Shown: one piece after another, positions 26,401 to 34,798 of the stretch
Layout: each line of letters starts with the position of its first letter
Numbering within the stretch: position 1 is the stretch's first letter
Made by a program: the position numbers and the translations under genes
The notes under the pieces: generated by a model
Seen by the model: the letters and a program-made list of their open reading frames with translations, nothing else
Told to the model about the DNA's origin: nothing
The model's database searches: none
Assembly: GCF_000003815.2 (NCBI RefSeq)
Contig: NC_049983.1
Location: 21,015,739-21,079,738 of the forward strand
Direction: 5' to 3'
Length of the DNA: 64,000 bases
Source: Branchiostoma floridae
Taxonomy: Eukaryota > Chordata > Leptocardii > Amphioxiformes > Branchiostomatidae

Positions 26401-26783
26401 GCAAATGTTAGGGTCGACAGGTAGGGATTTTCATTTAAATTTCACCAGAAAAGTACAACAAAATATTTGTAATGCCAAAATGTTGAAGATGTCAATATTT
26501 TCTACACTGCATTTCAATTATACAGATGTGATATCAAGCAGGTTGACAACAAAAGGGGACCTACGTCCGGTGGGTCAGAAATTAGGTGAACATGTTGAAA
26601 AACAATTCTATAGCGTTTCATCACTCAGACCAAAAATTATATGTCACTTGACAGCGGTCGACCAAAGAAAACAGGTCGACAGGCTTTTGGGTGACCGGAA
26701 GCAAAACTTTTCCGAAGCCTAATAAGTTTAATTTTCATCCACATGTCCATTCCTGTTGAAACTATTCCTTTAGTAAAACGTGT

Positions 26784-28805
26784 CTATTTGAGTGAGAAAA
26801 GTTTCATACGTCCATTTTTACTGTTCATGTCGCACACCACCATCTTGCCGTCCTGCATGAGTGAGAGTCCCCAGGGGTAGTGCAGTCCGTCCTCCCGGGT
26901 CAGCAGGTGCCTGACGAACAGCCCGTCCCGGTCAAACTGAGACACACGGTGGTTGTGCGAGTCGCACACGATGATGTTGTCGTCTTCATCCACGTACAGT
27001 CCCATGGGATGGTCCAGCTGCCCGTCCCCCGACCCGTGCTTCCCGAACTTGAACACGATCCCGTACTCCGGGTCGAAGACTTTGACGTTGTTGTTGCGCA
27101 TGTCGCTGACGATGACGTGGTTGCGGCTATCGGTGGCGACCCGGAGGATGTAGCCGAAGTCCCGATCTCCAAACTCGCACACGCTCGTCCCGTTCGGCAG
27201 CAGGACGAGGACCTGCCAGCCGACGGTCACCACGATCCGTCCGAGCCCGTCCACAGCGATCCCTCCTCCCACCGTGTCCTTCTCCGCGACGTTCTTCACG
27301 TGGATAACCCGCTTACCCGAACCCTCGCTGTTCATGACGTGAACCTTGGGTCCGTCTCCGGTCACTAACAGTTCGCCATTGTCTAATGCCGTCACACACT
27401 CCGGTTGGAACCCAAGGTCGATCTTACGCTTGAACCCTCCCTCCTTGTCGACCACCTGTAGACACTTGTTGCGGTAGTCAGTAGCCACGATGTCTTGTCC
27501 ACCTGTGATGGCGATGCACAAGGGCGAGTCAAACTCACCTTCTGCCTTCCCCGCCTTCCCTACAGCTTTGTACAGCTTGACTTCCTTGCAGTGACTGAGT
27601 GAAGCGTTAGCCTTAATCTGCAACCCAGCGACAGGAGGTATCGCGACTTCCACGTCTTTCTGTTTCAAATCGCCCATGAGTTTGGATATCTCTTCCTGTA
27701 TATTAAGAGAGGCTGGGTTGTAAGTTAGCTCTTTGAAACTTTTGGTCGAGGACAGGTTTGTACGCACGCTGTTGTCTGACCGTTTCATGAGCTCTTCTTT
27801 TACCCCCTCTGCAACAGTCATAAGCTCTACCGGGTTTCCATTCACCAACAGGTGCCCTACAAACTGGATGGTGTTCTTTGCCTGGGTCAGACTGGTATCG
27901 GCAGTGTTGATGGCAGACGCCAGCTGTTTCTGTCGTGCCTCGTGGAGAGAGCGAAGCTGGACGAGTCGCTGGTCTTTCAGCTTCTGGACAGCGACGATAA
28001 TGGCGTCCGCTTGCCTTTCGATGTCTCTCGTCATCTTCTTTACCTCTGACGCCCACTTTTCTCCACTTCCTCGCAGCTCGTCCAGCCACATGTCCTGTAG
28101 GATGGCGCCTCTTTTGACGCCCCCCAGAAGCCCTTCCATAGCACCTATCTCCTTCCCGGCCGCTTCCTCCACCTCCACATACTTGTGTTCCTTGTGCGAA
28201 GTCACCACGCAGTGTAGACATATCACCTGGCGGCACGTCTCGCAGTAGAACTTGTGAACCTCCTTGTGAATCGAGCACTTTGAAGGCTCGCCCGTTCTCG
28301 CCGACACTAAGACTTTGCCCGACTTCAAATCCTTCAGTGTGACCACCCGGTGTGATCGTGTAGGCTTAGGGCGACAATGGCTGGTGGCACAGTTCTGACA
28401 CAAGTAGTCTGGACAGTCTACACAGTACGATGTAGCGTGTACACCTGCCTCGCACGTCGAACAGCGAGCCTCTCCCATCCCCTCCTGTGCCGAGTCGGAC
28501 GTTTGCTTCATAACGTCACTCAGCTTTGTAACTAGGAAGTTGTCTTTCAGCGCGCGGACGCCATCTTTGGGAAGGGCTGCGTCCTGTCGGCAGGTGGGAC
28601 AGGAAAGTTTCCCCGGCCCGTCCGTAGATTTGGCCACCGGCAGCTTCTCCAAACACCCCTGGCAGAAGGTGTGCAGGCACGGCAGGATCTTAGGTCGATC
28701 GTAGTCCTCCAGGCATATCTGACAGACGAGAAACTCTTCGGTGATATGGGACAGAATGTTGGACGCCATCCTGTCCGCGTTACATATGATATGACCAGGT
28801 TCCAT
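26784..28805 (-). CDS. TRIM-NHL RING E3 ubiquitin ligase, intronless
   Basis: Predicted cytoplasmic RING-type E3 ligase with an NHL beta-propeller for RNA or protein binding. The 673-residue frame has a RING at about 28-72 (CQIC, PCLHTFCQGC, CPTC), B-box 1 at about 114-153, B-box 2 at about 177-212 (CSIHKEVHKFYCETC), a coiled-coil region at about 215-340 and about six NHL repeats from about 415 to the end (for example DHPMGLYVDEDDNIIVCDSH). No filamin domain lies between coiled coil and NHL, unlike TRIM2/3/71. The first in-frame ATG is at 28805, but the second (28769) begins MASNILSHITEEF, which resembles usual TRIM starts and may be the true one. The whole gene is one exon and more G/C-rich than its surroundings, which suggests either an ancient intronless TRIM expansion or a retrogene. 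Confidence 0.92.
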   Translation of the reverse strand: MEPGHIICNADRMASNILSHITEEFLVCQICLEDYDRPKILPCLHTFCQGCLEKLPVAKSTDGPGKLSCPTCRQDAALPKDGVRALKDNFLVTKLSDVMKQTSDSAQEGMGEARCSTCEAGVHATSYCVDCPDYLCQNCATSHCRPKPTRSHRVVTLKDLKSGKVLVSARTGEPSKCSIHKEVHKFYCETCRQVICLHCVVTSHKEHKYVEVEEAAGKEIGAMEGLLGGVKRGAILQDMWLDELRGSGEKWASEVKKMTRDIERQADAIIVAVQKLKDQRLVQLRSLHEARQKQLASAINTADTSLTQAKNTIQFVGHLLVNGNPVELMTVAEGVKEELMKRSDNSVRTNLSSTKSFKELTYNPASLNIQEEISKLMGDLKQKDVEVAIPPVAGLQIKANASLSHCKEVKLYKAVGKAGKAEGEFDSPLCIAITGGQDIVATDYRNKCLQVVDKEGGFKRKIDLGFQPECVTALDNGELLVTGDGPKVHVMNSEGSGKRVIHVKNVAEKDTVGGGIAVDGLGRIVVTVGWQVLVLLPNGTSVCEFGDRDFGYILRVATDSRNHVIVSDMRNNNVKVFDPEYGIVFKFGKHGSGDGQLDHPMGLYVDEDDNIIVCDSHNHRVSQFDRDGLFVRHLLTREDGLHYPWGLSLMQDGKMVVCDMNSKNGRMKLFSLK

Positions 28806-29349
28806 TATTCATCGAGGTCAAAAGTCACCGCGAGCGGAATTCCGTGAAGTGAACGGGTGTGAGTTACAGAAAGGGTTAGTGTTTGTTGTCACTCACGTGA
28901 AAATGCCAAGTGTCACTACAAACAGTCTACCGGTCATGTCCGACACGTAAACACTTTAAAACCAATTTTTCACTCTACAAAATGAAGATTTTATCTACAA
29001 CAGTCTCGCTTCAAGTAATCCCAACGCGAAAAATAACCACAACTAAGCCCAAAGGATTTTAAGCCTGTCGTATACAGCCCAGCGGAAATAGCGCAGAGGA
29101 AAGTTAACACCTGTATGACGTAACATACAAGTACTGGTGTTCAACTCCGTCGGTTGTGGCGTTGGTGAAACCAGAGGAAAAGCAGAAAACAACATATGTG
29201 TGTCTGTAGGGTGTCTGTAGGGCGGGTTTGAAGACTAGTAATTAGCATTAATAATTACAGGCTAGGCCTGGGGGTTTGTTTATATCTGTCCCATGGTAAC
29301 TAGTAATTGGGGTTAGTTCTGTTGGGCTATGCTAACCCTAGTTACTAGA
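28806..29349. other. TRIM 5' flank
   Basis: Upstream region of the minus-strand TRIM gene. No gene is seen. A small imperfect inverted repeat (ctagtaattggggttag against ctaaccctagttactag) lies at about 29300-29350. Confidence 0.4.
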
Positions 29350-29490
29350 AGCCGAACTTTTGTGTTAGACTAGATTTGTGATACTTTTATATGTATATAT
29401 CTTGACTTGTTGTGACCTGTACTTAGCTCGGTTGGGTAAAATTATACAATAAAGGTCTTCATTCATTCATTCATTCATTCATTCATTCAG
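29350..29490 (+). mobile_element. LINE 3' tail remnant with (ATTC)n
   Basis: The sequence tgacctgtacttagctcgg, then acaataaaggtcttc, then seven or more ATTC units to about 29489 is the layout of a 5'-truncated CR1/L2-like LINE end. No reverse-transcriptase residues remain, so the assignment rests on the tail. Confidence 0.4.
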
Positions 29491-29843
29491 TAATTAGTGC
29501 TACGACCGGTAGAGTGGAGCCCCATTCAGGATCACTCAGAAGCGTATCGTTTGTGGCGTAAAACTAAAAGTATGTGAGTTTTTTTTTTTTTTTGAAGATC
29601 GATTTGAATACATGGAAACATGGTTTGAATAGTTTAGGCATAGTTTAAATTTTCAGAGTGACCGTGCCGATCGGCTGTATTGAGATGTGAAGGAGGTGTA
29701 CTTTAACATGTACAAGTACAGTAGGCGCATCCTTACGTATATATACTAGATAGCTTCAAACAACATTTTAGGTCATATGTGCAAATGTTAATTAGGCGTG
29801 ACAAGTCAGTCAGTGTAATATAACTGCAAAGGATATAGATTAT

Positions 29844-30167
29844 ACTCTCCAAGAGGAAGGTTAGGCTCCGGCTGCTTTTTAACGTTTTTTTAATTCNNNN
29901 NNNNNNNNNNNNNNNNNNNNNNNNNNNNNNNNNNNNNNNNNNNNNNNNNNNNNNNNNNNNNNNNNNNNNNNNNNNNNNNNNNNNNNNNNNNNNNNNTCGT
30001 TTTTTTTAGTCGTTTTTATCGGGCTTTCTATTTTGTCATTTTTTTGAAGTATCCCACCCAAGTTAGGTTGGACACAGCAAAAAAATGACAAAATAGAAAG
30101 CCCGATAAAAACGACTAAAAAAAAACGTTGAAAAAACAGCCGGAGCCTAATCTCTGCTTGGAGAGTA
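29844..30167. mobile_element. Foldback (inverted-repeat) element interrupted by an assembly gap
   Basis: The left end (actctccaag) and right end (cttggagagt) are inverted, and the shared blocks run inward: taggctccggctg, aacgttttttt, agtcgtttttatcggg, ctttctattttgtcattttttt. The 100-N gap falls in the left arm inside a poly-T region with no matching extra sequence in the right arm. The loop is about 30 bases near 30050-30080. Similar gcgtgacaagt strings flank it at about 29797 and 30185, and tatagatta occurs on both sides, hinting at a target duplication. Confidence 0.75.
29897..29996. other. Assembly gap (100 N)
   Basis: A run of 100 N in the left arm of a foldback element, between two T-rich stretches. 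Confidence 0.99.
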
Positions 30168-30920
30168 CTGAGTATATAGATTAAGCGTGACAAGTGCCTA
30201 CGAAGCTGGTGTGTTACGTCCGAAGGGCGGTTATGCCGACTTTATTGATACAAATAACATTACATGTATGCGTTGGGCATGTAGAACAGGGTGTACACCT
30301 GTAATTTACACAGGTGGCGTCGTCTGGATCATTGTCATGTCATAATTGGATGTCACTCAAATTGTCGAGATGGTCTGATTTAAGAATGTATTGTTGTGTA
30401 TTCTTTATGCGGGTATGTATCATAGGTCGCAATGCAGATCGGCATAGAGTCAGACCAAAGATACTAGGGTCTGCGAGCGCTTGTTATACTACTCGCATTA
30501 ACTAGGTGTCCTAACTTCACCACACGATCATGTCAAGATCATTGCACTACCGACATGTTTCGCTAGTCCCAAGTTTAGACAAGTGTATACTCTCCGAAAG
30601 CAAGTCTTCTTCGCCCCCGTTTCAAATCTGATTTCCTTCCAATGGCCACTGTTAAAATACACTCCTCATAGTCGACACGAAAAACGTGTAAAAGGTAACA
30701 CTGTAAAAGCACAGAGGCACATAATAAAATTCACAAACAAGATGTCTTGTTACTTAAAACGACCAGGACATGCATATACAATGCAAACCCTATACACTTC
30801 TTGATATTTGATTTTACAACATGTACGCAATTTTGAATAGTTGAATGTGGGTTTGTTGTGGCTGTTGCATCCATGATAACCCCAACAAAACTAGGAACAT
30901 GCCCACTTCAGTAGCACAAC
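30168..30920. other. Intergenic, nothing supported
   Basis: No coding exon, repeat or RNA gene recognised in this stretch. Confidence 0.4.
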
Positions 30921-30986
30921 ATAGTATCCTATTTGTCCTGAATTAGTCCTCGGCCCCTCCGTTATGAAGTGATGCGGAAATCGTCT
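30921..30986. repeat. 66-bp direct repeat, left copy (putative target duplication)
   Basis: Identical by eye to 31195-31260, beginning atagtatcctatttgtcctg and ending gcggaaatcgtct. The two copies flank a truncated LINE tail, so they are most simply a long target-site duplication. Confidence 0.85.
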
Positions 30987-31194
30987 GGAGCCTAAAGTCA
31001 CCTATGCGCTGAGACGACCGCATTAAGCGGGCGTCCAAAAACCGCGCAAAGCAGAAAACTGTCGAGGGCTGGGCGGGTGGGTCGCTTCAGGCTCCAGACG
31101 TAGCCGGAGGGCCACAGGAGGACTGACAGTTTGACATCTCTTAGCATTGTGGGGTCAAAGGGCAACTTTCGGGACCAATGACTAATCAGGTTAA
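30987..31194 (+). mobile_element. 5'-truncated LINE tail, related to the LINE at 34.1-41.0 kb
   Basis: The last 83 bases (31112-31194, starting ccacaggaggactgacag and ending aatcaggttaa) are identical by eye to 40908-40990, the 3' end of the nearly complete LINE. Upstream the two copies diverge, apart from a gcgtccaaaa-acc match. A 15-base segment, cgcaaagcagaaaac, is present here in inverted orientation relative to 40855-40869. The insert is bracketed by a 66-bp exact direct repeat (30921-30986 and 31195-31260). Confidence 0.8.
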
Positions 31195-31260
31195 ATAGTA
31201 TCCTATTTGTCCTGAATTAGTCCTCGGCCCCTCCGTTATGAAGTGATGCGGAAATCGTCT
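31195..31260. repeat. 66-bp direct repeat, right copy (putative target duplication)
   Basis: Exact partner of 30921-30986, lying directly after the LINE 3' end. Confidence 0.85.
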
Positions 31261-31808
31261 TCCGCCTTTGCCCTCTCTGACTTTGGAGCCTTTCCTCTCC
31301 TGTCCCCTAATACCTCCCTACAATGATACTCCCCTATGGTATCTTCTCGCTCCTTTCCTCTCCCTGTCTACTCTTTCAAATCACTCCCTGTCTTTATCCC
31401 TCTCTCATCTTCCCATCCTTATCTTCGCTTTATCACCTTTCCTCTCCCCTTACTCATCTGATTCCTTTCTTACTCCTCTCGACTTGCCCCCCTCACTCAT
31501 CTTGCTCTTCTTTGAACTTTTATCACTAACGTTACATAAACCACACATTCCTAAGTATTCACTCTCGTTTTCCCAACACTTATCAAACCCACTCCAAATT
31601 TACACAGCGCTTCAAACATGACGGAAAACAGACATAACTGAACCGTGCTCTGTACTGCATCTGGTAAGTCATCACTGTGCGACACAAAATCATTTATACA
31701 CAGACGCACATCAGGCTGCTCACTTCTGTCCTCAATGCCCGTTTCCCGCGCACACCCTTTAGCCAGGCCTCAGTCCGGCGACGATACTTACGCACTTCCG
31801 CCTAGCAA
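31261..31808. other. Pyrimidine-rich intergenic stretch
   Basis: A C/T-rich plus strand at about 31261-31500 generates long but unconvincing open frames rich in S, L and P. No gene is called. Confidence 0.5.
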
Positions 31809-31811
31809 ATC

Positions 31812-32210
31812 ATCCAGCCTCCCGCGGAAACCCATCGCACTGGATTAAGGCACAAAATGTCATGGAAGAACGTACATGACTTCCCGAATCATTCAGCCTT
31901 CCGCGGAACCCCTTCGCGCTGAATGATGTCACAGCAAATCACGAAAAAATAAACGAGCACAATTTTTCGGATCGTCCAGCCTTCCGCGGAAACCCTTCGC
32001 GCTGGATAACGTCACACCGTACTGAAAATACGACTGCACACTTTTCGGGTCATTCAGCTTACTGCGGAACCCCGTCGCACTGAATGATAACTTGCTGTGC
32101 TATAAAAAAGGCGTCAAACCAAAGACGTTCTTGGTCAGACCAATCTCAAAACAGGGTTACTCGATTAGTTCCTAACCATCCAGCATCCCGCGGCACCCCA
32201 TCGCACTGGA
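31812..32210. repeat. Array of five 30-nt hairpin motifs with compensatory stem changes
   Basis: Five motifs begin at about 31814, 31893, 31976, 32054 and 32180 (steps of 79, 83, 78 and 126). Each is 30 bases from CCAG or TCAG to CTGG or CTGA. The middle is conserved as GC-two to four variable bases-GCGG-A/C-AA/ACCCC-NTCGC-A/G. The outer stem is CCAG with CTGG in motifs 1, 3 and 5 and TCAG with CTGA in motifs 2 and 4, so a base pair is preserved by a paired change. Motif 2 has a perfect 10-bp stem (atcattcagc with gctgaatgat). Spacers are A-rich and partly similar between units. The steps are not multiples of three, so this is not a protein repeat. Function and family are unknown to me. Confidence 0.8.
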
Positions 32211-34114
32211 AAACGACATGTCAAAATCCATCAAGAAAAATAGGGGAAAAAATGACTTACAGTCCGTTCCTTGAGCTGTCGGCGGGGTTAGCTGAACTGA
32301 CCGGCAGGGGCTGGGCGGTGTCGGGGACCGGAGCGCCAGTCGACCCTGATCCTCTGACCGCTGTCCCTTGCAGTACTGTGCGCCCTGAAGCCGCCTCCTC
32401 GGGTTCCCTGGTATTTATTATTTCACAACTTTATTCAGTACAAAGAAAACATGGTTCACAACATAAAACATCACAGCCTAACAGGTTCTCTGGCGCGTCT
32501 TGACCCCTCTCTGCTGCTAAAGCTTGTGCAGGCCACCAACGGGTCCTATCGGGCCGCACATCTGGCGAGGTTGATGATGGCGTGTCCCGGAGCTGGGTGG
32601 TGGTGTGTCCCTCGCATCCCTGTTGTTGGAGGGGGAGAGCGTTAGACCTGTATGAACAACACGTGAACCATGAGATAGTGGGGAGGGACGGGCGCCCGGC
32701 AACAGGTCCGGTCCCAGACAGACAAGTCTAAAACAAACGCATCTTCCACACCGCCCAGCCCCCCCACATGCGAGCGAGCCGCGTTACGTGGTGTAGGACT
32801 GGGTCACGCGCGCCCACAACATCCAAACGCGCCTTACAGGTACACACTCATACACATGCAAATCAAACTCCAAACTAAAGCAAAATATTAGCGGAAACCC
32901 CATCCACAGCCTCGACGTTCAATCTAGGAATGCAAAAGAAAATGCTACCTTGCCAAAACAAAAAAGACACCCAAATCGTACCGATTGCAGCCTTCGAAGC
33001 TCAGAGGGGTTGGCTGAACGCTACGCCAAGCTCTCTTAGCGGGGTGACGTAGGTCTGATCCTGAAAACAAAGAACCAGGGGGGGGGGGAAGAGGGGGGTC
33101 CCATCTTGCCTCCTGGAACATGCCCGTCGTCGTTCTCTGTTCCTGCCTGAAATATTCACGAAAATCAAAAAATGACATAAAAATCTGGAAACTCTCGTTC
33201 TGCTCCACAGCTCAGCATTAAAAGCCAACACCCACAGCTTTCCTTCGCAGAGGATCACTATGGATACAAAAACATGACGAAACAAAAGAAATTCGAGAGA
33301 ACCACCATCTGCCATGTGGGCACCAACTATCTGCTTGGAGTAGCTGTCGGACCCTGCTAAAACATTCACAAGGCACGAAAACACACAAGAATCAATCAGC
33401 TTCACGCGGAACAAAACGCCAGCCTGAACGAAAAAGGCGTCCTAAACTCGTCCCGGCCTAAAAATGGAAGAAAGGCTTGAAACTGTAACGAAAAATGGCG
33501 TAAATCAGTCACCCCTGCACTCCGGAACATTCCTCCCTCAAAAATCAAGTATTCATATGCAAAAACAACAGACAACGCAAGGATTAAAATGATATAGCTG
33601 GCAGCCGGAATTCCAAGCCGTGCTAGAAAGGAAACACAAACAGCGAGAACCATAATCAGTAAAGGCCGCTCCGAACCTAACGAAGCACACACAGGAGTAA
33701 CAAGAAATCTTTTTAAAAAAGCTGTGCCTTGCCGCGTATTTTATGTTATTTTGGTAAGTTAGACTAGATTCTACGCTTAAAAATCCCGAGTTCCACATGT
33801 CGCCCCCCCCTCATTATCATAATTTATGTCAGATGAATTATTGGCACATTAAACAGGTTTTGTAAAACTTTTTGACCCACAATGAATATGCATTATTTTT
33901 TATTACAAACTAAGTTCCTTCTGATGCAATTTGTGATATATATTTATATAAACATGGTGAGTTAAAGCGTAGATTTATTACGCTGGACCACATACAGTAA
34001 CATGCGTCTAGAAGAGCGTTTTAATACTCGCCTGGAATGTACCATTGTCTAACTAAGCCATGAAACTCGGCACGTTGATCACTTCATTGTGACAATGTGT
34101 TTTTGCCCGTATGT
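32211..34114. other. Intergenic, probable transposon-derived sequence
   Basis: Minus-strand open frames of 81 to 137 codons overlap each other in different frames (32945-33798) and show no recognisable domain. Poly-G runs occur near 33079-33100. The sequence could be the 5' part of the LINE that follows or an unrelated repeat; I cannot tell. Confidence 0.35.
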
Positions 34115-34479
34115 GGTTCGAAAGTCGGTCGAACTCTGGGCTTTGATGAGTTGATCTATTGGTTTGAAAGTCGGTTGAACTCTGGGCTTATTGAGTTGAT
34201 CTAATGGTTTGCAAGTCGGTTGAACTCTGGGCTTTAATGAGTTGATCTAAAACTGCAGAATCTAGTTGCAGCATTGTGGTTTACTTCTGCCCCCCGCCCA
34301 TTGCGTTGACTGGGCTGAGAGGGGCAGAGGTGGTTCATCCATTGTGGGGCGTTCGCCCTGTTTCGCATCTGCAAAATCTAGTTGCAGCATTGTAGTTTCT
34401 GCTGTCCCCCGCCCATTATATAGACTGGGCTGAGAGGGGGCAGAGGTCATCCATTGTAGGACGCTGCTCTGTTTTGCAT
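34115..34479 (+). repeat. LINE 5' tandem repeats (two unit types)
   Basis: Three units of about 46 bp occupy 34115-34251 (core aagtcggttgaactctgggc then gagttgatcta). Two units of 116 and 111 bp follow at 34253-34368 and 34369-34479 (core aatctagttgcagcattgt, then gactgggctgagagggg). Tandem monomers at LINE 5' ends often act as internal promoters, which is the likely role here by analogy. Confidence 0.8.
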
Positions 34480-34798
34480 TTCAAAGGTTGAGACAGACAG
34501 TGGTGTCCATTTTGTCTGAGTGGAAATTTCCACTTGGGCTTGCTCCTTGGCAAATTTAGCAATTTAGTTTGAGAACCAGTAGCGCCCGGAGAGGCTGCCT
34601 AGTTTATTGGTTCGTACTTGGTTGTTCTTTAAGCGTGTCAGTTTGGTTACACGCCTTCAGTTACGTTACGTTTTCAACCCTTGCTGCCCGTGGAGGCTGT
34701 CTGATTTACAGGTAGTGTTTTTCAGGGTCTCTGGCAGCTCTGTCTGCTCATATTTTGGTTCCTTTTTAGTTTTATTTGGTTCTAGTTAAAGCTGCATT

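Noticed and set aside
26880-28278. Long frames antisense or out of frame to the TRIM gene
   Set aside because: Shadows of a long G/C-rich exon; the minus-strand RING-B-box-NHL frame explains the region.
31268-31621. 117-codon frame rich in Ser, Leu and Pro
   Set aside because: Direct product of a C/T-rich simple-sequence stretch, with a second overlapping frame of the same kind.
32945-33798. Four overlapping minus-strand frames of 81-137 codons
   Set aside because: Different frames, cysteine/phenylalanine-rich composition, no domain and no splice structure linking them.
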